Source of the DNA: Rotaria socialis
Taxonomy: Eukaryota > Rotifera > Eurotatoria > Philodinida > Philodinidae
Assembly: GCA_905331475.1 (NCBI GenBank)
Contig: CAJNYU010003878.1
Coordinates: 1-64,000 of the forward strand
Direction: 5' to 3'
Length of the DNA stretch: 64,000 bases
The notes beneath the pieces are model-generated. The model was given only the letters and a program-made list of their open reading frames with translations, ran no database searches and was not told the origin of the DNA. Positions 49,976-63,763 of the stretch are shown here, piece by piece. The position numbers and the translations under genes are program-made. Position 1 is the first letter of the stretch, and every line of letters begins with the position of its first letter.

Positions 49976-51196
49976 AATAATAATTTTTTTAAATTCTATT
50001 AATGATACATTTCTTATTTTCATTGTAAAACTACTGGCAAATCTAAAAAACAAATAATCAGCGTAATCTCATCATGTTTCCTCAACATCTGCTGTTTTAC
50101 ACATAATTTTAACTATATGAACAAATTCTTTTCTATTACTCTTTCGCTTTTCTTTCAATTATCGTACTTTTTATGTGTATAAAATACATATCTTATAATA
50201 ATTTTGAAATAAACATTTTTATGCTCAATCGTTTCAAGTGCTTGAAAATAAGCTAAAAAATCGATTCGTTTTATTGAAAAACGCATTATTTAAAAAAAAT
50301 TCAATTGTATTTGTAAAAACAGACTCAGTCTTTTTTCATCAATACACATACTATTAGTTGTTTTCCAGTCAAGCATAGGCTAAGTGTTCAAAAAAATAGC
50401 GTTTTCAAGTATTTTATTCTTTTCAAATGAAGTCATGAAAAAAAAATACTCATCGTAAGCTCCTAAGAAAATTCTAGTGATCAGAGTACTATTGTCTTTT
50501 TTATTATTTCTAATACTAAAAGTAATAGCACCTGAGAAATTCTAAATCTAGTACTTTGTATCAAAACCTTTTTCGTTCGTTATCTTTCTACTGTAATAGA
50601 ATGTTTTATTTACAATAATATCTTGTTTTGTGGAAATATTACTCTTTTTTTCAATTGTAAAATAAATTGATTTTTCTTCCTGTATTGGTCGATAGCACTG
50701 AATTAACAAGATAGAATTCAGTTCTAGGGAATGTTCAAATTAATTTCAAAAAAATAACATAAATGGATTTTTATATTATGATTTTCAATTTTTTCAAAAT
50801 AAATTAGCGAATTGATTCAAATTTTAGCAAAATATTTATCTATCCAATTGACATCTAGAAGCTCGATGTAGTTATGATGATATTCTATTAGGTTTTCATT
50901 ATGATGTTATTATCATTCAAAACTTTGTTTCTCAGGAAAATTCGATTAATCAATTAAACATTTACTTTTAAATTTAGATTTTGATGTGCAAACTAAATAG
51001 ATAATAAACTTCGTTACTATTCATGATTCAACAATGAGATTTTATATATTATCAAGCAAAAAAAAATATCAATACAATAAAAAAAATTGAAATCTTTCTA
51101 ACCTAGAAAGCAAGCGTCTTAGAGACGGATTTTTTCAAATAAGATTTAAATAAAATAAAAACGTTGAATATATTTTTCATATATAATATATTCTAT
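49976..51196. other. Intergenic between convergent 3' ends
   Basis: 1.2 kb, AT-rich, with AATAAA near 50209 probably serving the membrane-protein gene. No gene seen. Confidence 0.55.
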
Positions 51197-51844
51197 TTAG
51201 CAAGATGGCATTGAACCAGCACTATGACTGTTACTATCTGAACTCGATCTAGTATCATGTTGACGACAATATGCATCGATTTGCTGCAAAAATTCATATT
51301 CACTACGTTGTTTATTATTATTATTATTATTGTTGTTGCTCAATAGTTGTTGATAACAATTAAAATTTGATTGATATGGAATAAATGATATATGTGAACA
51401 TTGCAAATTATTTTCTAATGTCTCATATATTGAATGTATCGTATTAGTATTACTATTAGTAGCTGTTGTTATCGTTGTCGTTGTCGTTGTCGTTGTTGAT
51501 TTTATTGTATTATTTATCGCCGATGAAGTTTGTGTATGTAAACAACGTTTTAATGCCATACGATGACGATTTTTAATATGTTCTCGTTGCCGATAATCGC
51601 AATTTTCACGACGCATTTCTGCCATATGTGTACGATTTTGACGACGCTCATGTTCGCGATACAACGGATTTTCTAAGCGTTTTTTGCGCATCGCACGCGC
51701 ATTGTTTTCACGTTCAATGCGCCGATATTCTGAATCAAGTGAGCCACGCAATCGAGACATGTAAATAGCACGTTTTTCTTTGGGCGTCAATTGAGGTTCT
51801 TCAATTTTATCTTCAGAATTCATTTCAATTTCATTTGCATTCAT
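51197..51844 (-). CDS. STPR-like basic repeat protein, putative DNA-binding
   Basis: Single exon, 215 aa. An acidic N terminus (EMNSEDKIEEPQLTPKEKRA) precedes tandem basic helical repeats of about 22 residues at roughly 35-100, each starting with a tyrosine: YRRIERENNARAMRKKRLEN, YREHERRQNRTHMAEMRREN and YRQREHIKNRHRMALKR. This resembles the score-and-three-amino-acid (STPR) repeats found in silkworm FMBP-1 and human ZNF821, which bind DNA through basic helices. The period here is 22 rather than 23, so the call is tentative. The remainder is Thr/Asn-rich with homopolymer tracts (T8, N8) encoded by trinucleotide runs, then a Ser-rich end. A nuclear role is inference. Confidence 0.6.
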   Translation of the reverse strand: MNANEIEMNSEDKIEEPQLTPKEKRAIYMSRLRGSLDSEYRRIERENNARAMRKKRLENPLYREHERRQNRTHMAEMRRENCDYRQREHIKNRHRMALKRCLHTQTSSAINNTIKSTTTTTTTTITTATNSNTNTIHSIYETLENNLQCSHISFIPYQSNFNCYQQLLSNNNNNNNNKQRSEYEFLQQIDAYCRQHDTRSSSDSNSHSAGSMPSC

Positions 51845-52923
51845 TTATTGTTATGATTGTGGTTCTTATTTAGTCTAACAGAATATAATAAATAATTTTT
51901 CATAAAAGAATAGAAAAAATAGAGCAATATTACTATTATAACGAGACTAATAATGTTTAATAAGTCAATATAAAATTCTTATCATCGTTTCTTGAAAGAT
52001 TTATTTTGATTATATGATAAAGTAAACTCTTTAGAGAACATCACCGCATAGCCAAGTTAACAGCAAAAAAATCAATGAAAAGTAAAACTATATGCAAATA
52101 AAAAGTTGCTAACAAGAATATAAATTACACACACATAAATTGTTTCGAATGACTAATTCATTCGATCGATAATTGGACGTAACTTATTGAAATAAATCAT
52201 TCTAATTTTTTCAATTTTTCTTTGAATAATAAATGATAAATATAAATATAATATTTTAAATAATCATATATTAATAAATTATCAAATAGCGCCACCTACT
52301 TTGGTCTTTAGCAGAGGCTAGCCATAACTTAAATAAAAGAATTTTAAGCCATAGAAATCGATTTTTAAATCAATGTTTTTGAAAATTTACTGATGCTGAT
52401 GATTCTCTTTTTATAATGTTCAAAAAATGTATTATTTTCGATTTCGAGGTTCGTATCAATCTATCCAGAAGTCGTACTGAATACCAATCAATGAGATTGA
52501 TCGTTTTGTATCGTAGCATATTGCTTATCTATATGGTGATTGAAGAAAAATATCGCATGAGAAACATATGACATGTTTTTCCCGTACGGCTTCCATTTTG
52601 TTTGCGTCTATAGAGTCCGATAACCAAATTACTTGGCTGTTACATATACTATTGCTCCTCAGATAAAAGCGACCCGATATTTTATTATTTTCAACTATTA
52701 TATCGCATAGAAATATATATGTCATTGTGACATTTGTCTTATACTCTAGTCGATTATATTTATCCTGTTAAAATCTCTTTTTTATGCTTCGAGAAGAAAT
52801 AGAAACAATTTCTTGTTTTCTATCGATGTACAGAATTATGATCTATTTTCTGATGTCCAAACCGAATTGACGTTGTTATAACGAGAAAAAAAAACAAATA
52901 CAGCAGCAATCGATTGTCGAGAG
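51845..52923. other. Upstream region; possible 5' exon ending at 52923
   Basis: Contains no coding gene. A good donor (GAGAG before GTAAGT) follows 52923, and its acceptor could be TTTTTAG ending at 53396, which would make the preceding stretch a 5' UTR exon of the PRPP synthetase gene. It has an in-frame stop at 52851 and no ATG, so it is non-coding for that gene. Confidence 0.45.
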
Positions 52924-53524
52924 GTAAGTGCTACAGATTTTCGCTAGTAATTAATAATACAAAGGTAAAAGATACGAGCATTGAGTGTTCAGAAAAATAG
53001 AAAAGATCATGCAAGACTTTTTCTACAGAGTCTTTTTACTAATAAAATATTTTAAATGACAAATTAGCAGGGCTATCGAATAAGTTGAAAGGGGAAGCTT
53101 ATCTGATTAGTATACAGATTGAAAGAAACTTATTTTCTTGTATCGTTCTGTTTCCCTCTGTAAAGATCAATAATAATGGAATAACTGTTACCAATAATAT
53201 TTTGTAACGAAATGGAAGAAAATGATTATCAGATTTCGAGTGAGTATATTCAATGAACATTTTGATGTTTTTTAATTTGATTTTCATTTCAATTTCAAGC
53301 ATGACTTCCTTTTCCTTTTCTATTTTGTCGTCTTTTATTTTCATGATTTATTCTATTATGGATTTGATTATTTTCTGTTTCCTTTAATATTTTTAGATGG
53401 TATTCAATTAGTTGATGAAGATAAATCTTGTATAAAATCAACAACGAATTCCGATTCGAGTGAAATCTCATTTAATCATATATCACAATTAGTATTAGAG
53501 CATCGTCCATCATTGTGCCCAAGA
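52924..53524 (+). promoter_or_regulatory. PRPP synthetase 5' UTR intron and leader with short upstream frame
   Basis: After the acceptor at 53396 the leader begins with ATGGTATTCAATTAG, a four-codon upstream frame, and continues to the true start at 53525. The frame of the enzyme is open through 53397-53524 but holds no ATG, so an N-terminal extension is unlikely. Confidence 0.45.
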
Positions 53525-55961
<2,437 letters not shown>

Positions 55962-57131
55962 ACAGTGAACATATGAAAATAAGAATGGACTAGTGAAGCA
56001 AAAAGAACCAAAAAAAAAACAGCTTAAAAGACAAAAGAAATAATTGTGATAAAACAGATTTGTTCGGTATTCATATTTGGTTTTGTACGTCATCAAAAAA
56101 CCCAAATATATTATTAATCTAATAAAGTTACATTTTTCTTCGTTTGTTTTGATACCTTTGCACCACTTCACATGGTTGCCGTTTTTCCCTTCTTCACATT
56201 TTCTTCAAATTATTTTCTATCTTTCTGTATCTGAATAAAGCAGAAAAAAGTAGGAAGTACACCGACGAATGTTTCGAGTTCTTGACTATAATTGGAAAAA
56301 AAATAGAAGAAAAAATCTGAAAAACATTAATTTATATTTCCTAGTGTATACTTAAAATAGAATGCTGGTGTCATTTTGACATTGTATGAAAAACGTTTGG
56401 TTGAACGCCGATGTCTTTCTCTGATCAAACAAAAATATGAGTAGTACTACGAAAGAGTCCACGTTATTGTTAAAGAAAATCTGACAGGAATATATACATA
56501 CTGAAATACTTGAGATCATGCTGACCCATACAATAGAATATTGTATAAGATTACAAAAGCACATTCAATCATCAATAAACGAGTCAAGACAAAACTCAGT
56601 CATACGTCAAGTTGGTTCGATATTGTGCAGATAGCGAACACAATGAAACATAAAATATTTATTCAATTATTCTAACGACATCACTACAAAAAAAGGAAAA
56701 GAAAGTTATGAAACGTAAAATCACTGAATATCATACGCTACAAAAGAAGATTACAGTACAATTAATATCTCTTGAAACTATAACACGAAGACCTAATTAA
56801 GCTGATGAGCAGTTCAAAATTAATCATTCATTGATTATATCTAAATTAATAAACGTGACTCCAGTCTCAACATTTTTCAATATTCATTATTGATAACGGG
56901 TAATATGGTTTGATTCATTCGATGATATGATTGAATAGAATCGAATGTATAGTAAAATCTGTTCATCATATCGTCATAATTGTTTACTTGTCAAGGATAC
57001 GATTGCAATGGCATTCTGAAGGATGAAATAAATGTTGTGTGTACAGGTATTTGCCATTTTCTCACCTATCAGTTAATACATTTTTTTATTTATAAAATTT
57101 TCGTCGATCTATTTGAACGAACAATATTCAT
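55962..57131. other. Intergenic, no gene seen
   Basis: Polyadenylation signals TAATAAAG near 56119 and GAATAAAG near 56231 suit the PRPP synthetase gene. An open stretch at 56980-57045 before a GTATTT donor might be an upstream exon of the next gene, but it has no ATG. Confidence 0.45.
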
Positions 57132-57670
57132 ATGCTTGGCAACGACGTTTCTTACTTGTATTCAAATGACTTCTTAGCTTTGTCGTTATCAAATAAAAAA
57201 GAATTAAATACAAAACTATTACCGTCGTTTGAATGCCGATCAGTACGACCTCATGCGTGCCGCCTACCAACTCAGACGTTAGAAACGGGTCATCGTACGG
57301 AACATATAATATTATTTCGTGATGAAACTATCGTACGTGATAAACAACGCAGAAAAAAAAACAAGTAGCATCACAACAAGAAAAACATCAATTATTTGAA
57401 GGAAATCTCTATAGAACTATTCAAGAATCGTTAAATGAACAATCAACTTTAGAACATCATCTGACGAAGCTTCAATTATGTGAAAAAGATTTCCATACTA
57501 AAATCAATAATGTTTCCACAAATTCTTTGACAAATTTATTCTTAATGGATAAACAAAAATCCTCAGCATTGCTTGATCAATATTCCGCTGACTTTGATCA
57601 TTTTAGTTTGCCAATAACAAATATTTTAAAGTTCAATAATAATATGGATGATGATATGCCCAATTCATGA
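57132..57670 (+). CDS. Unidentified charged protein with an apparent A-run frameshift
   Basis: From ATG at 57132 the frame (MLGNDVSYLYSNDF) continues through SVRPHACRLPTQTLETGHR and FRDETIVRDKQRRKK to a TAG at 57366. Just before it, at 57353-57361, is a run of nine As. From base 57362 another frame is open to a TGA at 57668 and reads like a continuing helical protein (QVASQQEKHQLFEGNLYRTI, then QESLNEQSTLEHHL). One missing A would join the two. The cause may be a base-calling error, a true mutation (pseudogene) or slippage. An alternative 5' exon with donor at 57046 and acceptor at 57177 keeps the same frame. No family recognised; the second half looks coiled-coil. Confidence 0.45.
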
Positions 57671-59157
57671 TTAACTTTTTCAGAATCTTGTTTTTTGTCT
57701 TATTTGTCATTTTATAGCACTATTCAAACACAAATAAATAAAAAGTGATGTTTTCTAGTGTATAGAATGGGAAATATTTTTGGTGTTGTTTTTAAGAGCA
57801 CAGTCTCAAATATAAAAATCATAACAATATGAAAAATTCTGATAAATGACTATTCTTAGAAAGACGGTGAACTAGCACATTAGCAATATTTCAAGTTTAT
57901 CATTGAAAATTATGGATAATTAATTCTGATAAGAAAACAGTTTTTCGGGAATATTTTATCTATCAGCTTTAAATATCAAATTTGAAAATTATCTTATCGA
58001 AATAATCGGCAAAAAAAGAACTCTTCAAAGTCTAATAATAGAAACATTTCTTGAAAATTAGTTTCTTTTTCTCCTGGTTGACTACCTATAGTTTTCAAAG
58101 ATTAATATGCTTGAAATTTCAGTCATTTTTCAGGTTCAAGACCATTCTATCAGTTGTTAAATATATATTGCTATAGTCTGCTATGAATTTATGTTGTTCT
58201 GATTCATACGTATTTGAGATTGTACTTCTTGAAAAATATTATTTTCGAGTCTGTAGGTTAATATGCATGTATGTTCAAAACTTGAAAATCAAATTAAATT
58301 TTTACTGAATTCAACTCGTCATGTCCAATTATTATTATTTTATATCGTTCGTTCTATTTAAAACGCGATAAAAATTCGTTTTTAACACTAAACTTGACTT
58401 GAATGCCATGATAATCATAGTCGTCGAGATCTAAATATTGTCAGATAAAAAAGAAAAGGCAGCAAATGGTCATATTTATGTCTAGTCGTAGTTTTTTCCC
58501 TGTGCTTATAAAATAAATATGTTATCTCGGTCACAATCAATATGTAAATATTGAATGAGAATACACAAAACGCTTTAATTTACTATGTTTATGATAAATT
58601 CAACCTTGAGATTTTACTATACCGATTTCTTTCATGTATTTTTTTAGTCATTAATCATTTATTGGTTAGGAAGTTTTGTTTGTGACATGAATCATTGTCA
58701 GGGATGGTAAGACTGGGGAGTACCCACCTGTCTACTACTCGCGTTTTTCTTTTACTGTATTATTTTTTATTCATTAGCTTGTTACTCTTACTCTCTCAGT
58801 TGATTCTACATAATTAACTTTTACTTCTTTTTCTTCTACTTGAAGCTTAAACTTCTTTCTTCTGAAACTCTTTTAAAATCTTACAATTTATCCTTGTTGT
58901 ATCCACTGTTTCATTCATTTCTAATCTATTAAATAAATTACTGAATTCTCATTCACATTTCTTTTTTATTTACTTCATCTTGTCATTTGCCATTATTATC
59001 ATTGGGGCATTTGTCAACACTTAAACAGTCGTGTCTTTCAATTACATCTCAATCGATAAAATAGCGACGTGACAGGATGATCTAGTATCCAAGGTACTCA
59101 GCAAACACACGTATTAGATTTTTTTTCGTTTGTTCTAAATGTGTTGCTTTTCTTTTT
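57671..59157. other. Intergenic, no gene seen
   Basis: 1.5 kb. T/C-rich on the plus strand around 58760-58990; nothing coding could be supported. Confidence 0.5.
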
Positions 59158-59672
59158 TTGTGTACTCAAAAAGTGAGTATACTCTAGAATCGATCAGTGT
59201 GTCCGGCCGGCCGTAGGCACGATAACTTTCGAAAGGAGAGTCAGATCGTGATGAAATTTTCCACACAGTTCAATCTCATGAATATCTCGGTCAAGTTCGA
59301 AGATGAGAAGGATCCGTCAAGAAATGGCTGAGTTATCGAAAAAATTGTCATTTTTGGCCAGGTCATCCGTGAGGGGGAGTACAGGGATTTTTTTCAAAAA
59401 ACAAATTTTTCTCAGAATTATTCACAACATATAGAAATCGACTCAGTTTTTAACGCTGATTCCGAATCTGATATTAGTTTTGAAATAAATCGTCGCTTTT
59501 TAACGAAACATCGCCTGAAAACGTCTCAAAATGCACAAAAACTGCATCCAGAAATCAAATTGCCTCGTTTCTCATGATAATTTTGGTGTTCAGACATTCT
59601 AGAATGACTCATATGTCCCATGCACTTTTGCAGTACACATAACTCTCAGATGAAATCCGAAGTTTCTACATT
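59158..59672 (-). repeat. Dispersed ~515-bp repeat, copy 2 (inverted)
   Basis: Inverted match to 48291-48806. In this copy the outer part reads TGTACTCAAAAAGTGAGTAT on the plus strand, and the middle keeps GAGGGGGAGTACAGGGATTT. One segment is richer (GGCCGGCCGTAGGCACGATA). Together with copy 1 it forms a 10.4-kb inverted-repeat bracket around four genes. Confidence 0.85.
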
Positions 59673-59988
59673 GATTTTTATATTGATCTCAATAAATTTA
59701 GTTTATGGTCTCAATAATTTGTTTTAACATTGTCGTTTGTTTTTATTATCATATTAGTATCATAGCAGTGTTGACGTTCAGTATTTATGAGAAAGGACAC
59801 ATTGGTCGTTTAGTAGTAATAGCAATTCAGATTATATACTCATTTTATGAAATTCAATACAGCATCAATATAAGTTAACTTTTCGATCTTGTTATCTTAT
59901 TTATGTATTTTATTGGTAAAATATGAGATCGTATATATTAGTTTATTTTTATAATTTAATTTCTATACTAGTTTTTCCAAAGAAAAAC
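59673..59988. other. 3' flank of the hydratase gene
   Basis: AT-rich; AATAAA on the minus strand near 59945 is the likely polyadenylation signal. Confidence 0.55.
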
Positions 59989-60835
59989 TTAATTTCCTTT
60001 CCATTGCGGTTTTCTTTTCTCATTGAATGCTCGAATTCCTTCGTGACGATCTTCGGTATCAATTAATTCTTTATAATATTTCAATTCAATTGCTTTAGCT
60101 TCATCGCTATTTTTACCCCAGCCTTCGTCAATGGCTTGTTTTATTGCACGTGTTGCCAATGGAGCATTAGCAGCTATTACCGTTGCCAATTCAATTCCTT
60201 TATTTAATGCGTCACTTTCATCGGTTAATATTTGAACAATTCCCATATCGTAAGCTTCTTGAGCAGTTAGTCGTCGACCAGTTATAGCAATATGTTTAGC
60301 TCGAGCTGGACCAACAAGACGCGTAAGTAATTGAGTTCCACCACCACCAGGCATGATTCCACGAGTAACTTCGGGTAATCCGAATGATGCAGAACGAGAG
60401 GCAATGATTATATCGCAATTAAGCGCTAATTCAAAACCGCCAGCTAGATCAATTAGAAATAGATTAGTTTTTTCATAAATCAATAGATCGACGTCTACCT
60501 AAAGCAAAACCTTCGACACAAGCAATTGTTGGTTGTTTTAATCGTGCTAACGAATTGAACATGCATTCAAATATACGATGTTGTTCCATCCATTGTTTTG
60601 AACTTTTTATTGATTTACGTTCTTTAAGATCAGCACCCGAACAAAATGATTGCCCTTGACCAGACACAATTACGGCTGCTCGAATATCATTTGATGTATC
60701 AATGTGATGACAATGCGCAATCAATTCATTGGCTAGTTGTGTATTAAAAGCATTATGCAATGATGGACGATTGAGCAGCAAATGCCATATATTATTCGAT
60801 ATTCCATTTAGACGAACAAATGAATTCTGTATCAT
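59989..60835 (-). CDS. Enoyl-CoA hydratase/isomerase family protein, AUH/ECHDC2-like
   Basis: Two exons, 60835-60499 and 60443-59989, joined in phase 1; 792 nt, 263 aa. Crotonase-fold signatures are HNAFNTQL, SFCSGADLKER (first oxyanion-hole strand), GFALAGGFELALNCDII and the PEVTRGIMPGGGGTQ block, which carries the glutamate used for hydration in this family. The C terminus (EGIRAFNEKRKPQWKG) is of the AUH type. Likely reaction is hydration of 2-enoyl or methylglutaconyl-CoA in fatty-acid or leucine breakdown. Unlike mitochondrial AUH it has almost no N-terminal extension (MIQNSFVRLNG), so import is uncertain. It lies 178 bp after the pyrophosphatase on the same strand. Confidence 0.9.
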
Positions 60836-60839
60836 AATT

Positions 60840-60841
60840 CT
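60840..60841 (-). promoter_or_regulatory. Acceptor AG 4 nt before the hydratase start
   Basis: On the minus strand TATTTTCACTGTAG ends at 60840 and the ATG starts at 60835. With the pyrophosphatase stop only 178 bp upstream, this looks like a spliced-leader acceptor of a downstream cistron. Confidence 0.55.
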
Positions 60842-61013
60842 ACAGTGAAAATAGACTATTTCTCTCGAAACACATATTTTCTGTCATCCTAATGTTATAT
60901 TTTCAAATATGATAGATAGAAATGTGTTGCAAAGGAAAAAGCAAACAGATTAAATCTTGACTACAAGTTGTTTACGAATATTAAAAATTTTCAAATACAA
61001 TTGCGGGGTTAAT

Positions 61014-62292
61014 TTATTTGGCTTTAAAACTTTTTTCTTTTGTCGCACATTCTTCTTCATCTCGAACATATGCAAGTTGATGAACACTTGAATCAACTTG
61101 CGCTGGTTCTTTGTGATAATTTTCATCAGCTTCAACAAGTTTTTCTGCATCGTCTTTTTTCATTGTGACATGATTATTTAGTGTTGTATTAGCAATTGAG
61201 CAAACTTTTTCTTCAACTTTTGTTTCACCACTTGCTAATTTCTCCCAATATGTTCTTGTTTCGTTAATAACACGTTTTGCATATGCTCGATCACCATATT
61301 TTTCATCAAGTGCAAATTTATTTGGAGGTTTTCCAGTTGGAACTTTATAATATTTAAACCAGCGACGTGTTGCTTCGAGTAAACCTGGAAGATTTGTTTC
61401 GACATCATTAATATCATTAATCTATCAAACAATTATAAAAGAAAAGCAACATGTAGATTTTATTTTTTTGTAGTCAATTATTTTTCAATATTACTTTCGA
61501 TGCAAGTTTATCACGAACATCAATACCTATTAATTTCCAATCTGTTTCACCTTCATCAATTAAACCAAGTACACCAACAATTTTTACAGGTACAATTGAA
61601 CCAGTTCGATGAAGACTAGTACCTATTTCACAAACATCTAATGGATCATTGTCGCCAATTGTTTTTGTATCTGCATCTATATGATTTGGATCTTCCCATG
61701 TTTGAGGTAAAGCACCATAATTCCATAAGTAACCATGATAAGGAAACACATTATGAACAAAACGAGGTTTACCTGTTGTTTAAAGTAAAAAATACAATAA
61801 TTAAAAAAAATGATAATAAAATGAAATAAACTAACCATTTTTAATATCTTGTACAAGTGGATTCATTTTTAATTGTTTATTTATTTCCATCTTAGCATTT
61901 GTCCAACGTGGTACTTCTACGACCATATTATAAATTTTTATTTCTTGATTTCTAGTGGACGACGAATATTGTTCATTGACAAGTGGAATGTCATGAAATG
62001 GTGATACTATTAATTTTGTTTGAACATCTCGCAAATAGCAACGATAATTAGCTGTATGTAATTGACCGCGTTCAACTGTTTCATAACGAGTATTTTCATT
62101 TTCATTTGAGTGTGATGCTTTACTTGTTGGTACTACGCCCTGTGAACCTGCATTTAAATCTGTTGCTTTTGGTGTTGTTGACATTTTAGAATTTCTTTTT
62201 GCGCTGATTACTAAACCTCTCGATGCAGAAAAAGAAGAAGTGCTCTCTAGAATGAATGAGCATAAGGCGAAAGATCGCCGAAGTGAAAACAT
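61014..62292 (-). CDS. PPA2: Inorganic pyrophosphatase, family I, with possible dual targeting
   Basis: Three exons, 62292-61836, 61772-61495 and 61421-61014; 1143 nt, 380 aa. It hydrolyses diphosphate to two phosphates and so drives biosynthetic reactions. The family I signature [11 protein letters not shown] and neighbours [48 protein letters not shown] and [18 protein letters not shown] are all present, with the metal-binding Asp residues intact. Residues 1-35 are Arg/Ser-rich without acids until residue 16 ([13 protein letters not shown]) and look like a mitochondrial leader. A second methionine at residue 37 (62184), followed by STTPKATDL, would give a cytosolic form. The tail of about 75 residues after the catalytic domain is longer than in vertebrates and charged. 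An acceptor ATTTCAG lies 6 nt before the first ATG. Confidence 0.94.
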
Positions 62293-63079
62293 TTATTTCT
62301 GAAATCATAATTAAACTAAACAAATGCAAGCCACAAAAGCAAAATATTATAAGCTTGGTAGCACATCAACATTTAGAAGGCTTATATCTTGGAAGTTCAC
62401 TGTAAACCAGATTTTATTTGTTTTCAAAACAGTATAAGAAACTATACAAGTTCACCGAAAATACTCTACGTGAAAATTCAATAAGATACCGAAGTTTAGC
62501 TTTTTCAACAATAATTTTTTATTGATAAGAGAAAAAGAAACCTTGAAATTATTCAGTCAACCTTAAATAAATTTTGTGTTCCTCTTCCGTTGACGTCAGA
62601 CTTTGAATCGTGAAAGATTTCTAAAAGAAAAGGAAAAAAAGCGGTATTCTGTATCAATCCAGCCCAATTTGTATCACAGTAACAGGAAGATTTACTAAAG
62701 AACTATTTGAATAAAAAAATACGTTTTCTCAATTAATCAAAAGAAAAGAAAAATAACCGTATAATACTTGAAATCTTAGTTTCAATGAAATTTTTTACAT
62801 TAAACTTCAAAAGAAAAACAAATCTGTGAATAAACTATAGTTTCTTGTTCAGACCAAAATTAGACGTAAAGATTGCTCAGGTAAAATCACGGATACAAAT
62901 AATTCATAATCAGCTGTAATTTAATGATAGTTTTGTTGTTTACGACTTTTCTTATGTAAAGTTTTGAAACGCCCTCTATCATGTTCCAATGTTACCATAG
63001 TAATAACACTGATAATGGTGACTCCATCAAACTTCTGATTAACAGATCAAAAGCTTGTATTTAATATCTAATCCGAAAA
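62293..63079. promoter_or_regulatory. Divergent intergenic region, 787 bp
   Basis: Between the starts of the pyrophosphatase (-) and the coiled-coil gene (+). No coding exon. Contains CGTTGACGTCAGAC near 62590, a CRE-like TGACGTCA core. Confidence 0.45.
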
Positions 63080-63763
63080 ATGCCACCTAAAGGCAAAAAA
63101 GGAAATGCTGGAAAGAAAAAATCTAAAGAAAAACAAGAATATCTTCGTCCAACAGAAAAAGAAACTGCTTTGCAAACAGAGTAAGTTTACTTAAATAAAG
63201 ACTCTTAAGTACATTTAAGTATGAGTTCATATTATTTCAACTGGATTTTATTTACATATGAAGAATATTGTTTTAACAAAAAGTTGAAGATGATTTCAGT
63301 TAATAAAATCTCTTTTGAGTGTCGAAGAGAGCTGTTTGACATTTTGTTTTGAATAATATTTTTACATATATTAAACTTCATTTTAGACTCGATAAAAAAG
63401 TACAAGCATTAGCCGAACTTAAATTACGGGCTCATGTGGTGTAAGTGAACTTTTAATAGTTTTTCTCTATGGTTTTGTTATTTTATGCTATTTTTTAATT
63501 GTAATTACAGTGAAGAAGAAAACCACTGGCTTAATGATGAGGCAAAGAAAGTTCGAATCGAAATGGTAAATAACAATATAATACGTAGTGATAGATAATT
63601 ACTTTTTTGTTGTCACAGAATGAATATATGCAGTTCATGTCAAAAAAGACAAATCTTCGACAAACGAAAATTGTAACATTGACTGATTATCATCGAAAAG
63701 AAATTGATGATATAAATCGAGATAAAGAAAACATGATAAAAGAATATCAAAAAAAGAAAGAAG
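63080..63763 (+). CDS. CCDC166/DUF4515-like coiled-coil protein, 5' part only
   Basis: Four exons, 63080-63180, 63387-63440, 63511-63565 and 63619-63763, then a GTATGT donor; the rest runs past the window edge. The visible 118 residues start with a lysine-rich MPPKGKKGNAGKKKSKEKQE. They continue as uninterrupted helix with ELDKKVQALAELKLRAH, EENHWLNDEAKKVRIE and NEYMQFMSKKTNLRQTKIVT, the spacing seen in the DUF4515 proteins such as CCDC166 (N-terminal basic tip, then E.N.....E....R.E...Y..Y.S). Function in that family is poorly known; related coiled coils occur in cilia. Start chosen at the first ATG after an in-frame stop. Confidence 0.6.

Noticed and set aside
53397-53524. N-terminal extension of PRPP synthetase in the open frame upstream of MPNIKVF
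   Set aside because: No in-frame ATG exists in it, the preceding exon has a stop in that frame, and the start at 53525 gives the exact family length.
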